Below are positions 40,631-50,349 of a DNA stretch of 57,441 bases, in pieces; the first letter of the stretch is position 1, and each line of letters starts with the position of its first letter. The notes beneath the pieces are model-generated. The model ran no database searches and was not told the origin of the DNA. It saw nothing but the letters and a program-made list of their open reading frames with translations. The translations under genes were made by a program, and so were the position numbers. The stretch covers positions 1 through 57,441 of the forward strand of contig CAMIME010000010.1 in assembly GCA_946221035.1 (NCBI GenBank). Reading direction: 5' to 3'. Origin of the DNA: an uncultured Campylobacter sp. GTDB lineage: Bacteria > Actinomycetota > Actinomycetes > Mycobacteriales > Mycobacteriaceae.

Positions 40631-42760
40631 ATGTTTGACCTGTTGAAAATTGGCGAGGGGCTGCCCGTCGCCAAGGTGATCCATGAGCTCCCGCCCGAAG
40701 GCCCCCTTGTGGTCGAGGCCCCGCCCGGCACCGGCAAGACCACCCTCATCCCGCCCGCGGTGGCGAACATGGTGGGCAAAACTGTGGTGGTCGCCCCTCG
40801 CCGTGTCGCGGTCCGCAGCGCCGCACGCAGGCTTTCGCTTCTCGACGACTCCACTGCCAACGTCGGCTACTCCATCCGCGGGGAGCACAAGGCGGGCGCG
40901 CTGGTGGAGTTTGTGACCCCGGGAGTGCTGCTGAACCGGCTGCTGCGGGACCCGGGGCTCGAGGGCGTGAACGCCGTGATCCTGGATGAAGTCCACGAGC
41001 GAAACTTGGACACCGACCTCCTGCTGGCGATGTGCATGGAAGTGGCGGTGATGCGCGACGACCTCTACCTGGCGGCGATGTCGGCGACCCTAGATGCACA
41101 GCGCTTCGCGGACCACATGGGGGCGAAGGTGCTCTCGACGCAAGCCGAGACGCACCCGCTGGAGGTGGAGTACGCGCCGCACCCGGGGCGCATCGAGGGC
41201 ACGCGCGAGTTCTACCGGCACGTGGCGCAGCTGGCCGGCGGCACGGAGCGCACGCTCGTGTTCGTCCCTGGCGCGCGGGAGGTGGATCTGGTGTGCCAAC
41301 TCACGGGAGGGGTGCCCCTGCACGGGCGGCTGACTAGCCAGGAGCAGGACGAGGCGCTCTTCGGAAGCAACCGGGTGGTGGTGGCCACGAGCGTGGCGGA
41401 ATCCTCGATCACGGTGCCCGGCGTGCGCAAGGTGGTGGACGCAGGTCTGTCCAGGGTGCCGCGGCGAACACGCGGGATTCAGGGCCTGGTGACGGTATCG
41501 GAGGCGAAGTCGAGCGCGGACCAGCGGGCCGGTCGCGCCGCCCGCGAGGCCCCAGGCAAGGTGGTGCGGGCGTTTTCGCGGGCGGAGTACGGGAAGTTCG
41601 ATAAGGATGTCACGCCCGAGATCCGCTCGGCGGACCTCACCTCCGCCGCGCTGACCATGGCGGTGTGGGGCTCGCCCGACCTCCCGCTCCTGGACGCCCC
41701 CGCCGAGCATCTGCTTGACGACGCCCTCCGGTCCCTCACCGAACTCGGAGCCATCGACAAAGATGGCAGCGTCACCGACCTGGGCCAAGAGTTGGCTAAA
41801 TTGCCCGTGGACCCGCGGCTTGGCGCCGCGCTGCTGAAGCACGGGGCGGGGGCGGCACCGACGGTGGCGCAGATCAGCGACGCGGACCCCAAGCGCCTGG
41901 CCCGAATGGTGCCGGACAGGGGTCCCGTGAGCGCGGGGGAAGTTTTAGCCACGGCCTTTCCCGGCTGGGTGGCCAAGAAGGTGGGCGAGCGGGAATACCT
42001 GTTGGCCTCCGGAACCAGGGCGAGCTACGACGGCCCCGAATGGATCGTGGCCGCCGACGTGCAGCAGACGAAGGGCGGGGCCGTGATCAGGGAGGCCGAG
42101 CCGATCGACTTCCCTGTGCATAGGGTCGAAGAAACCACCACGGCGGAGCTGAAGGACGGCAAGGTCCGCGGGCGGAGAGTCACCAAGGTTGGGGCGATTG
42201 AATTGACCTCGACCCCGGTGAAGCTGGCCCCGGACGAGGCGATGGAGGCCCTCACCGGCGTCACCTTCGACCAGTTCCCGCTGACCGAAGCGGAGCAGAA
42301 ACTCAAAGAGCGCCTGGATTTCCTGCACAAGGCCATCGGGTCGCCGGATGTGACCCAGGGCGATTATGGGGTGGAGGTGCGGGAGGTGGCCGGAGGTTCG
42401 TCGATAAGCGATTGCGATATGCGGGCTGCGATGCTGCGGCAGCTGCCCTGGGACCTCATCCCGCGCCTAGACGAGCTCGCGCCGGAACGGATCGGGCCGG
42501 GCAAGGTGGACTATTCAAATGGGCGGCCGGTCGTGCGCGTGAAGCTGCAGGCGCTGTTCGGGCAGACGCACACCGCCACCGTGGCGGGGGTGAAAGTGCT
42601 TTACCACCTGCTGTCGCCGGCGGGGCGAGAGCTGGCGGTGACGGACGACCTGGAGAGTTTCTGGGCCGGGCCGTACCAGCAAGTGCGCAGCGAAATGCGT
42701 GGGCGCTACCCCAAGCACCCGTGGCCGGAGGACCCTACTGCATACACTGCGAAAGGATGA
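40631..42760 (+). CDS. hrpB: DEAH-box ATP-dependent helicase, HrpB-like
   Basis: 709 aa. Motif I GTGKTT (33-38), motif II DEVH (119-122), motif III SAT, motif V TSVAESSITVPGV and motif VI QRAGRAAR, then a winged/ratchet region and an HrpB-type C-terminal domain. It is somewhat shorter than E. coli HrpB (about 800 aa). Substrate is not established for the bacterial family. TACCCT lies 8 nt before ATG 40631, so leaderless transcription is likely. It overlaps the following convergent gene by 26 bp. Confidence 0.9.
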   Translation: MFDLLKIGEGLPVAKVIHELPPEGPLVVEAPPGTGKTTLIPPAVANMVGKTVVVAPRRVAVRSAARRLSLLDDSTANVGYSIRGEHKAGALVEFVTPGVLLNRLLRDPGLEGVNAVILDEVHERNLDTDLLLAMCMEVAVMRDDLYLAAMSATLDAQRFADHMGAKVLSTQAETHPLEVEYAPHPGRIEGTREFYRHVAQLAGGTERTLVFVPGAREVDLVCQLTGGVPLHGRLTSQEQDEALFGSNRVVVATSVAESSITVPGVRKVVDAGLSRVPRRTRGIQGLVTVSEAKSSADQRAGRAAREAPGKVVRAFSRAEYGKFDKDVTPEIRSADLTSAALTMAVWGSPDLPLLDAPAEHLLDDALRSLTELGAIDKDGSVTDLGQELAKLPVDPRLGAALLKHGAGAAPTVAQISDADPKRLARMVPDRGPVSAGEVLATAFPGWVAKKVGEREYLLASGTRASYDGPEWIVAADVQQTKGGAVIREAEPIDFPVHRVEETTTAELKDGKVRGRRVTKVGAIELTSTPVKLAPDEAMEALTGVTFDQFPLTEAEQKLKERLDFLHKAIGSPDVTQGDYGVEVREVAGGSSISDCDMRAAMLRQLPWDLIPRLDELAPERIGPGKVDYSNGRPVVRVKLQALFGQTHTATVAGVKVLYHLLSPAGRELAVTDDLESFWAGPYQQVRSEMRGRYPKHPWPEDPTAYTAKG

Positions 42761-43379
42761 CGCCCGCACCGGTCAGCCCGGCGAGGGTGAGGCCAGCCGC
42801 GATGCCGGTGTCGAACTCCGGGGAGTTCAGGTTGCGCAGCTTGAGGTTCACGTTGAACTGCTCACCCACCAGCAGGCTGACCTGGTTCTCGCGCGCGGCG
42901 AACGGCAGCGGAAGCTGGGAAGCGAAGCCCAGCGGCAGCAAGATCAGTAGCGGCAGGCCCACGCCGATGGCGGTGGCGGAGCAGCGCTGGGATACCTGCG
43001 GGGCGTACTTGACCACTGCGTCGATGATTGCGCCATCCTGGGTCTCCGGGGCGATCTCTCCCACGACCACGCGGGCGGAGACCACGGTGGAGGTGTCGTC
43101 GGCGAACGTCGCCTTCACCGGCCACTCGTAGGTACCGGGGGTAACCTCGGGGCCCGGCGCGAGGCGGATCGAGCCGTCGGCGGTGTTGAGGGTTGCCCAC
43201 GAAGGCAGGCCCTCGGACTCGTACCACGCCTCGCCGCGCGGGAGCGGGGGCTCAACGGTGGCGGTCCAGCCGGGTGCCACTGCTGCGGGCTGGTACTTCG
43301 CCTCGGCAGCCTGAGCTGGGGAAACAGTTGAGCATGCGAGCGCCGCGGCGCATGCCACAGCTACAATTCGAGTGCGCAC
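42735..43379 (-). CDS. Small exported protein with Ig-like domain and Cys-TM-TM-Cys hairpin
   Basis: 214 aa from GTG 43379 with GGAG 7 nt upstream. Signal peptide ends AQA (residue 23). A domain of about 80 residues (LPSWATLNTADGSI ... VKATFADDTS) resembles Rib/YPDG or putative-Ig domains. Then QRC, a hydrophobic segment VGLPLLILLPLGFA, a loop of about 45 residues and a second hydrophobic segment ending SQCMQ at the C-terminus. The first segment is almost identical in pattern to that of the protein at 1-1085 (RC..A..GxGLPL). It appears to be a minimal member of the anchor family. Confidence 0.85.
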   Translation of the reverse strand: MRTRIVAVACAAALACSTVSPAQAAEAKYQPAAVAPGWTATVEPPLPRGEAWYESEGLPSWATLNTADGSIRLAPGPEVTPGTYEWPVKATFADDTSTVVSARVVVGEIAPETQDGAIIDAVVKYAPQVSQRCSATAIGVGLPLLILLPLGFASQLPLPFAARENQVSLLVGEQFNVNLKLRNLNSPEFDTGIAAGLTLAGLTGAGVILSQCMQ

Positions 43380-43477
43380 GGTCCGTCTCCCTCAGGTTTT
43401 TCTCAGTTGTTTGGATGTTTACGCTTTGTAACAGTGGATGATTGTAACCCAAGGTCGCTGTTGTAGTGTTACTCGCC

Positions 43478-44947
43478 ATGTCAACGGCAGTTCCCTCCAC
43501 AACCGGGACCACAACTGGGACCCCAATTAGGACAGTGTCCATGTGGACGCTGGTTTCCCTCATCATCGGATCCACCATCGGTTCCGGCATTTTTGCGCTG
43601 CCCCAAAACATCGGCTCGGTGGCCTCCCCCGGCGCCATGCTCGTGGGTTGGGCCATCGCGGGCGTGGGCATGCTCTCCATCGCGTTTGTGTTCCAGATCC
43701 TGGCGCAGCGCAAACCGAACCTGGACTCCGGCGTGTACTCCTACGTCCGCGCGGGGTTGGGCGACTTCATCGGTTTCACCTCCGGCCTTGGTTATTGGCT
43801 CGGCTCGGTGATGGCCCAGGTCGGCTACGCCACCTTGTTCTTTAGCACGCTCGGCTACTACTTCCCCGTGTTCAAAAACCCCTGGGTGTTGGCCGGTGCG
43901 GTCTCGGCCATGAGCTGGCTCATCTTCTGGGGTTTGACCCGCGGGTTGAAGCAGGCGGCGTTTATGAATGTGGTCACGACCGTCGCAAAGCTTGTGCCCA
44001 TCTTGTGCTTCGTGGTGCTGGTTGCCTTCCTGGGCTTTTCCTGGGACCAATTCACCATGGACTTCTGGGGCAACGCGCCGTTCGGCGAGCAGCTCAAGGG
44101 CATCATGCTGTACACGGTGTGGGTCTTCATCGGCATCGAGGGCGCGTCGGTGTACTCCAAGCAGGCGCGCAAGCGTTCCGACGTCGGGCGGGCCACCATC
44201 ATCGGCTTCCTGTCCGTGCTGGTGCTGCTGGTGGCGGTGTCCACCCTGTCCTACGGCGTGATGAGCCAGGAGGAGCTCGCCGCGCTGCCGGACAACTCCA
44301 TGGCGGCCGTGCTCGAGGCGGTGGTCGGCCCGTGGGGCGGCGTGCTCATCTCCATCGGCCTGTGCCTGTCGGTGCTGGGTGCCTATGTCTCCTGGCAGAT
44401 GCTGTGCGCCGAGCCGATCGTGCTCATGGCCCAGGACGGCCTGCTGCCCAGGTCCATGGCGCTGACGAAGCGCGCCCAGCTGCTGTCCACCATTGTCATT
44501 CAGTTCTTCGTGGTGGTCTTCTTCCTCAACGAAACCTCCTACAACGCCATGGTGCAGCTGGCCACCATCATGTACCTGCTGCCCTACATCTTCTCCGCGC
44601 TCTACCTCGTGCTGCTGTCGGTCCGCGGCAAGGGCCTCACCCACCCGCACGCCGGCACGCGTTTCGACGACTCCGGCCCCACCGTCACCGCCACCGAGAA
44701 CCGCCGCCACCTCGTGGTCGGCCTGGTGGCCAGCGTGTACTCCCTGTGGCTGATCTACGCCGCCGACCCCGTCTACGTCCTCTTCGGCGCACTGGCCGTG
44801 GTGCCGGGGCTGATCCCCTACATCTGGACCCGCGTGCGCGAGGGCGAGAAGCTCTTCAACACCTTCGAATGGGTTGTGGTGGCCATCGTGGTCGCCGGGG
44901 CCGTCTTCGCGGTGGTTGGCCTGGCGAACGGGTCCTTGAGCCTCTAA
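43478..44947 (+). CDS. APC-family basic amino acid/polyamine antiporter (ArcD-like)
   Basis: 489 aa, about 12-13 membrane helices. IIGSTIGSGIFALP near the N-terminus is the APC substrate-binding motif, and the IEGASVYSKQARKRSDVG loop is typical of arginine/ornithine or lysine/cadaverine antiporters. No arginine deiminase genes are seen nearby, so the substrate stays open. TAGTGT lies 8 nt before ATG 43478, suggesting a leaderless mRNA. The AbrB-like gene follows 2 bp after the stop codon. Confidence 0.9.
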   Translation: MSTAVPSTTGTTTGTPIRTVSMWTLVSLIIGSTIGSGIFALPQNIGSVASPGAMLVGWAIAGVGMLSIAFVFQILAQRKPNLDSGVYSYVRAGLGDFIGFTSGLGYWLGSVMAQVGYATLFFSTLGYYFPVFKNPWVLAGAVSAMSWLIFWGLTRGLKQAAFMNVVTTVAKLVPILCFVVLVAFLGFSWDQFTMDFWGNAPFGEQLKGIMLYTVWVFIGIEGASVYSKQARKRSDVGRATIIGFLSVLVLLVAVSTLSYGVMSQEELAALPDNSMAAVLEAVVGPWGGVLISIGLCLSVLGAYVSWQMLCAEPIVLMAQDGLLPRSMALTKRAQLLSTIVIQFFVVVFFLNETSYNAMVQLATIMYLLPYIFSALYLVLLSVRGKGLTHPHAGTRFDDSGPTVTATENRRHLVVGLVASVYSLWLIYAADPVYVLFGALAVVPGLIPYIWTRVREGEKLFNTFEWVVVAIVVAGAVFAVVGLANGSLSL

Positions 44948-44949
44948 CC

Positions 44950-45933
44950 ATGAACCGCTGGCTGGTCGCCGCCCCGCTCTCAGTAGCCTTAGGCGCGCTG
45001 TTTTCGGCGCTGGGCGTGCCAGCCTCCTGGATCCTGGGCGGGATCATCGGCGCCGGCTCCGTGGCGTTGCTGTCTGGACGCGACCTGCCGATCAACGAGC
45101 ACCTGTTCACCTTCGCGCGCGGGACCGTCGGCGTCTACGCGGCACTTCCGCTCGTAGGCACTGCGCCGCGCGAGCTCCTCTCCTTCCTCATCCCGGGCCT
45201 TGTCATGTCCGCGGCCGTGTTGGGTTTGGCCTTCCTCGGCGGGATGTGGCTGGGCTACCACGGGGTCTCCCGCGAAACGGGCATCCTGAGCCTGCTGCCC
45301 GGCGGCGCGTCGCTCATGCCGGCGATCGCCCGCGACGTCGGCGCCGACATGCGCTACGTGGCGCTGAGCCAGTACCTGCGGTTGCTCATCGTCTCCATGA
45401 CACTGCCGCTCGTCGCTTCGCTTGTCGACGCACCTTCGGCCCACACCCCCTCCACCACCGCACCCTGGTGGATGTGGCTTGTGATCCCGGCGCTCATCGT
45501 CGTGGGGGTTCCCGCGGGCAGGCTTTTACACCTGCCCAACGCTTCTGTTTTCGGACCCATGCTCGCAACCGTGGCAGTCGGGTCAGTTGTCGACGTTGCG
45601 GTGCCGCGCTTACTGACCATCGTTGCACTTTTGGTCATCGGCTGGATGTGCGGCGGCGGGCTCTCGGTGCCGGCGCTGAAGACCTTCTCCCGGCTGCTAC
45701 CGGCAACCCTCGGCTACATCGCCGGGCTCATGGCCGCGTGCGCGGGCATCGGGTGGGTGATCAGTCGCTGGCTGGGCATCTCACTTTTCGAGGGCTACCT
45801 GGCAACCAGCCCCGGCGCGCTGGAGACGGTACTTGCTTTGGGTGCGTCCCCGGCGGTGACCTCCCTGCAGCTCATCCGGCTCATCTGCGTGCTGGTGTTC
45901 GCCAGCTACCTGCCGAAGATCCTGCGGCGTTAG
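44950..45933 (+). CDS. AbrB-family membrane protein (putative ammonia monooxygenase-type transporter)
   Basis: 327 aa, about nine membrane helices in two homologous halves, each with a G-x-L-PG-A/SPGALE-like turn (LSLLPGGASLMPAIARD; YLATSPGALETVLALG). It belongs to the AbrB duplicated membrane family; its substrate is unknown. Only 2 bp follow the APC gene, so both form an operon. The stop overlaps that of the convergent DUF885 gene by 4 bp. Confidence 0.85.
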   Translation: MNRWLVAAPLSVALGALFSALGVPASWILGGIIGAGSVALLSGRDLPINEHLFTFARGTVGVYAALPLVGTAPRELLSFLIPGLVMSAAVLGLAFLGGMWLGYHGVSRETGILSLLPGGASLMPAIARDVGADMRYVALSQYLRLLIVSMTLPLVASLVDAPSAHTPSTTAPWWMWLVIPALIVVGVPAGRLLHLPNASVFGPMLATVAVGSVVDVAVPRLLTIVALLVIGWMCGGGLSVPALKTFSRLLPATLGYIAGLMAACAGIGWVISRWLGISLFEGYLATSPGALETVLALGASPAVTSLQLIRLICVLVFASYLPKILRR

Positions 45934-47588
45934 TGGTTGAGCACCTCGTTGGTCAGCATGTCCATGGGCATCGAGCCCAGGTTGAGCGCCTTGCGGTGGA
46001 ACTGCGTGGGGTGCAACCCCTGGGCCACCGCCCTATTGCGTAGGTCCACCCAGTCCCGGTAGCCCAGCGCGTAGGAGGGCGCCTGACCGGGCCAGCCCAT
46101 GTAACGGTCGAGCTCGAAGGTCAGGTTGGCCTCGGCCATGGCGGTGTTGTCGCGCAGGAACGCCTTGGCGTACTGGGCGTCCCAGGTGCCGTTGCCCTCC
46201 GGGGTGGTCTTGCGCAGGTGCACGCCGATGTCCACCATGACGCGGGCGAGGCGCAGGCGGCGCGAATCCAGAAGCCCCATCCGGTAGCCGGGGTCGTCGA
46301 AGTAGCCGTGGCTGTCCATCAGGTGCTCCGCGTAGAGCGCCCAGCCTTCCCCGTGGGCCGAGTTCCAGCACATGGATCGCCGCCACAAGTTCAACCCGTT
46401 GCGGTTGAGCAAGGTGGTGCCGATCTGTAGGTGGTGGCCGGGCACGCCCTCGTGGAAGACGGTGGTCAGTTCCTGCCAGGTGTGGAAGGTGTCTTCCCCT
46501 TCCGGAACGGACCACCACATGGTGCCCGGACGGATCATGTCGTCCGACGGCGGGGTGTAGAAGATGCCGCCGGAACCGGCCCGGTCGATCGCGCAGTTGA
46601 CGGTGTGCAGGCCCTGCGGGATGTCGAACTCGGCGCCGCCCATGGTCGCGGCGACGTCCTCGTTGACCTTGCCCATCCATTCCAAAAGCGCGTCGGTGCC
46701 GTGGAGGATGTAGCGCTCATCCTGGTTCAGCAACCGGTACGCGCCGGCCACCGTGGTTCCGGGGCCGTACAGCTTCTCCGCCAGCTGCCGCTGCTCCTGC
46801 ACCGTCTGTTCCAGCTGGTCCTGCGCCCACGCGTAACCGGCGTCGAAGTCGACGTCGCGGCCCATGAACAGTTCGGCAAACATCTCGTAGCGGTCGCGCC
46901 CCACCCCGTCGGTGTGCGAGGCCTTCGGCGAGAGTTCGGTCGACAGCCAATCCGCCATAAGTAGGAACGCATCCTTGGCCTCGGACACCACGCTCGATTC
47001 CGGCGGCAGGCCGAGGCTGTCCAGCTGGGATTCCCCGGCGCCGAGCGCCTCGCACTGGTTGATCACGGCGTCGATCTGGCGGTGCGACGCCACCCCGCCC
47101 GTCGCAGCGGCTTCGGCGAGCGACTCGCGGTAGCCGGCGAGCGCGCGCGGGATGCAGGACATGCGGGAGGCGATGTTGTCGAAGTCCTCCTCCGTGACCT
47201 TAGGCATAAGCGCAAAAGAGTCGCGGATGCGCTGCACCGGCGAATCGATGTTGTTCAGCTGCTGCAGCAGCTCATGGCGGTGGTGGAGCTGAAGCTCGCA
47301 GCTCACCCGGTCGCGCACGAGCGTGGCGGTGAGTTGGTCCACGTCGTCGAAGTCGTCTTCGTCGTCGGCCTGGTCGGTAGGGTCGTTCAACGCGTCCACG
47401 TCGTTGATCAGCTCCCGCATGCGCTCCGCCAGCGCGTCCCAGTAGGCGGGGCTGAAATCCTGCAGCTCGCCGTCGTGGCCCTCGATTCCGATCTCGGTGG
47501 CCATCGTGGGGGTCAGCGCCGCCATGTCGTAGACGTAGTCTTCGCAGGTTGCGTCGAGCAGCGACGGCTTACGGTGAGCTGTGGTCAT
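45930..47588 (-). CDS. DUF885-family putative metallopeptidase
   Basis: 552 aa. Zinc-type motif HEGVPGHHLQ in the C-terminal third and the family-typical EGWALYAE and a MGLLDSRRLRLARVMVD helix. Cytoplasmic (no signal peptide). The start ATG 47588 is supported by TACAAT 8 nt upstream. Divergent from the ROK regulator over 46 bp, and therefore a possible target of it. Confidence 0.88.
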   Translation of the reverse strand: MTTAHRKPSLLDATCEDYVYDMAALTPTMATEIGIEGHDGELQDFSPAYWDALAERMRELINDVDALNDPTDQADDEDDFDDVDQLTATLVRDRVSCELQLHHRHELLQQLNNIDSPVQRIRDSFALMPKVTEEDFDNIASRMSCIPRALAGYRESLAEAAATGGVASHRQIDAVINQCEALGAGESQLDSLGLPPESSVVSEAKDAFLLMADWLSTELSPKASHTDGVGRDRYEMFAELFMGRDVDFDAGYAWAQDQLEQTVQEQRQLAEKLYGPGTTVAGAYRLLNQDERYILHGTDALLEWMGKVNEDVAATMGGAEFDIPQGLHTVNCAIDRAGSGGIFYTPPSDDMIRPGTMWWSVPEGEDTFHTWQELTTVFHEGVPGHHLQIGTTLLNRNGLNLWRRSMCWNSAHGEGWALYAEHLMDSHGYFDDPGYRMGLLDSRRLRLARVMVDIGVHLRKTTPEGNGTWDAQYAKAFLRDNTAMAEANLTFELDRYMGWPGQAPSYALGYRDWVDLRNRAVAQGLHPTQFHRKALNLGSMPMDMLTNEVLNH

Positions 47589-47634
47589 GCGCGGCAATTG
47601 TAATCGGGGATGCGGTTGGGTAAATATATTCACC

Positions 47635-48693
47635 ATGATTCAGGCGTTTTCCCGCCCTCGAACACCAGCCGCGAAGTGCCTCCACCTGATCCGTCTGCAG
47701 GAACTCACCTCCCGCAGCGATCTGGTGAAAGCCACCGGCTTGTCGCAGCCCACCGTGACCCGCGCCATCGCGGCGCTGGTTGAAGCCGGCTACGTCTGTG
47801 AACGAAACGACCTGACCAAGTCCAACGGCCGCGGCCGCCCCACCATCCCCCTGGAGCTGGCGGAAACGACCGCGCTGCACGCCGGCATCTCTGTGGGCAC
47901 GGACTCGACCTACATCGCCCTGTTCGACCTCAAGGGGCGCACCCTGCGCAGCGTGGATCTGGATATCCCGGTCGCACGCCTGTCGGAGGACGACTTCATC
48001 CAGCACCTCATGGCGGGGCTCAACCGGCTCACCGCGGGCCTGAATCACCCCATGCGCACGGTGGGAGTGACCACCTCGGGCCTGGTGAAGAATTTCGGTG
48101 ATGTCTACGCCCCCAACCTGGGCTGGGACGGGGTAAACCTCGGCGAGCAGCTGCGCGAGCAGTTCGCCGTGCCGGTGGTGGTGACCTCCATCAGTAGCGC
48201 CATCGTGGGCTCAGAGATGCAATCCTCCAAAGAGTTGGACATCCCCTCCATCATGGCGCTGTTCGCGGACGACTCCATCGCATGCGCCATCACCGGCACC
48301 GACGGCGTGGAACCGATCGAGGTGCCGCAGGGTGAGCTGACCACCCAGGGCCTGATCAATGTGATCGCGGACCCCGGCATCCGCACGCTGCGCGACGCAG
48401 TGACCGATTCCGGGGAGAGGGCGCGCGCGGCGCTCGACGCACGTGCTCGCGGCCTGGGTTCGATGGTCGCCGAGCTGTGCGGCCTGCACTGCCCCTCCAC
48501 GGTGGTGGTTGCGGGCAGCGCCTTCGCGGACGACCCGCTCGCCCGCGGGCCCTTTGCCAAGGCAGTGCGCTCCACAGCGCAGTGCTCGCCGGAGCTGCGC
48601 ATGATCCGCACCCACAGGGAGGTGGTGCGCGACATCGCCCGCGCGGTAGCCCTCGACCCAGTGCTGCGCGAACCCCTGTCGGTGGCCCGGTGA
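47635..48693 (+). CDS. ROK-family transcriptional regulator
   Basis: 352 aa. N-terminal MarR-type winged helix (TSRSDLVKATGLSQPTVTRAIAALVE, the recognition helix around SQPTVTR) followed by a ROK/sugar-kinase-like domain (about 85-352). The ATP loop is degenerate (GISVGTDSTYIAL) and the zinc motif CxCGxxGC is absent, so a regulator and not a kinase. The true ligand is unknown. Start ATG 47635 is close to TAAATA and TATATT boxes. The next gene overlaps its stop by 4 bp (GTGA). Confidence 0.87.
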   Translation: MIQAFSRPRTPAAKCLHLIRLQELTSRSDLVKATGLSQPTVTRAIAALVEAGYVCERNDLTKSNGRGRPTIPLELAETTALHAGISVGTDSTYIALFDLKGRTLRSVDLDIPVARLSEDDFIQHLMAGLNRLTAGLNHPMRTVGVTTSGLVKNFGDVYAPNLGWDGVNLGEQLREQFAVPVVVTSISSAIVGSEMQSSKELDIPSIMALFADDSIACAITGTDGVEPIEVPQGELTTQGLINVIADPGIRTLRDAVTDSGERARAALDARARGLGSMVAELCGLHCPSTVVVAGSAFADDPLARGPFAKAVRSTAQCSPELRMIRTHREVVRDIARAVALDPVLREPLSVAR

Positions 48694-49475
48694 AGCGCGA
48701 ACTTGCCGTTGCCAGCGCGCTGCTTTTGGCAGGATGTGCCGCGCCAGATGTTGAGCCGGTGCCGCTGACGACGCCGGTGACGACCGTCGCTAAGCCAAAG
48801 CCCTTTGCGGAGCTCGCCGAGAAGGTCGCGATCATTGAGGAAAGCACCCGCACCGAGGTGGGCATTTCGCTTTTCGACGGCTCCGTCACCACCTCCGCGG
48901 GCTCACTCGAGTGGCTGCCCGCCTGGTCCACCATGAAAATTCCCATCGCGATGGCGGCCGAGGAGCACTGCGAGTACGGCGAGGAATACAAGATGCAGCT
49001 GATCGAAGCGTCCATCGAGTGGTCCGACAACGACTCCGCCCGCGCGCTGTGGGACTGCATGGGCTCCAACAGCGAGGCCTCGGAGAAGGTGAGCGCCGAG
49101 ATCGCGAAATCGGGCTCGCGGGTGACGGTGCGCGGCGCGTTCGGCACCACCCGCTGGTCGTTCGCTGGCCAGGCGCGCTACGGCTACTACCTCAGCCAAC
49201 AGGACGAGGACAACCCGATCTTCGCCGACATGCACCACATCGCCGAAGACCAGGCGTACGGGCTGGGCCAGCTAGGCATCCCGTTCAAGGGCGGCTGGTC
49301 AGATTACGAACGTGACGGCTCCTGGCACACCCGCCAGTTCGGCTGGCTGGACCTGGGCGGGACCACCTACGGGGTGGCCGTGGGCGCCAGGTCCGCCGAC
49401 GGCAGCTACGACGACACGCAGGAGGCCCTCAACCAGGTCGCCGAGCTGCTTAGCGCTTCAGCATCGGCTCGATGA
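48690..49475 (+). CDS. Beta-lactamase-like serine hydrolase lipoprotein
   Basis: 261 aa from GTG 48690, overlapping the regulator stop. The lipobox LLAGC gives lipid attachment at Cys 16. Class A-like motifs: S80-T-M-K83, SDN at 112-114 and KGGW near residue 210 in the KTG position. An active DD-peptidase or beta-lactamase is possible, but the Glu166-equivalent cannot be assigned. Coupled to the ROK gene. The end overlaps the convergent CAP-like gene by 26 bp. Confidence 0.82.
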   Translation: MKRELAVASALLLAGCAAPDVEPVPLTTPVTTVAKPKPFAELAEKVAIIEESTRTEVGISLFDGSVTTSAGSLEWLPAWSTMKIPIAMAAEEHCEYGEEYKMQLIEASIEWSDNDSARALWDCMGSNSEASEKVSAEIAKSGSRVTVRGAFGTTRWSFAGQARYGYYLSQQDEDNPIFADMHHIAEDQAYGLGQLGIPFKGGWSDYERDGSWHTRQFGWLDLGGTTYGVAVGARSADGSYDDTQEALNQVAELLSASASAR

Positions 49476-50346
49476 ACTTATAGATCGCGCTGAGGATCGC
49501 CAAGATCGCGAGGATCACGCCGACGATGGTCGTCGCCTGCGAGTCACCGGTTGTTTGAGGGGCGGCAACTGGAGCCTTGACGGAAAGCTTCTTGGCCAGG
49601 AGGTTGGGGGCCTCTCCCTGGTTCGCTGGGCGGTGGAGCACCTCGGTGCGCTGGCCCTGCGGGAAGGAGGTCACATCGGTGCCGGTGAAGCCGACGGCAG
49701 CGGCCGACGCCTGGCCTTCCGCCGTTTGCACGGAGGCGAAACCGACGCGGGTAACGGACGGGTTGATGAAATTGTGCAGGTGGCCCGTCAAGTTCGCTTG
49801 GTTGTCGGACCACCTGCCGTTGAGGCGCTTCAGGGCGGGAATTTCATTGGTTCCCCACGATTGCATCGCGTACGACATGCTGGCGGAGCCGGAGAGGTTC
49901 TGCCCGTAACCGCCCTTGCCGCCGACGGTAGCGGTGGACTCCTTGCCGCAGTTGCCGTAGCAGGTTGCGTTGTACGGGCGATCATGCTTGAACTTCACCG
50001 CCGCCTCCGCCGCGCGCTGCAGGGAGATGAGCGCGTAACCCTGGTCCGCGACGATGGCGTTCACATACGCCTCGCGAGTGGTCAGACCCTGCTTGGCGGC
50101 AACGGTGCGGATGGGTTGGCCGTTGAAGGGCACGTTCTGGTCCCACACCGCGCCGCGCAGTTTGCGCAGCTCACGCACTCCGATCTCCTGGTCGGAGGTG
50201 AGGTTGAACCGGGCTTCTACAGCAATGACCTGGTTGGCGGGCTGGTTCAGCTCGACCCGGGTGAATGGGGCGGGGTCGGCGGCGGCGTAGGGGGCGAGGG
50301 ACAAGGTGACGGCGGTGGCGAGACCAGCAGCAACGGTGCGTTTCAT
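49450..50346 (-). CDS. Secreted CAP/SCP-like protein with C-terminal membrane segment
   Basis: 298 aa. Signal peptide ends AAA (residue 23). A region of about 200 residues shows the pattern of bacterial CAP domains (helical start with an Arg-rich ELRKLRG, Cys pair in ATCYGNCG, then TGHLHNFINPSVTRVGFA), followed by a linker and one C-terminal hydrophobic segment, TIVGVILAILAILSAIYKF, ending in KR. The single-helix anchor differs from the Cys-TM-TM-Cys type. It is 3 bp from the upstream mannosyltransferase gene on the same strand. The CAP assignment is by pattern only. Confidence 0.75.
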   Translation of the reverse strand: MKRTVAAGLATAVTLSLAPYAAADPAPFTRVELNQPANQVIAVEARFNLTSDQEIGVRELRKLRGAVWDQNVPFNGQPIRTVAAKQGLTTREAYVNAIVADQGYALISLQRAAEAAVKFKHDRPYNATCYGNCGKESTATVGGKGGYGQNLSGSASMSYAMQSWGTNEIPALKRLNGRWSDNQANLTGHLHNFINPSVTRVGFASVQTAEGQASAAAVGFTGTDVTSFPQGQRTEVLHRPANQGEAPNLLAKKLSVKAPVAAPQTTGDSQATTIVGVILAILAILSAIYKFIEPMLKR

Positions 50347-50349
50347 GGT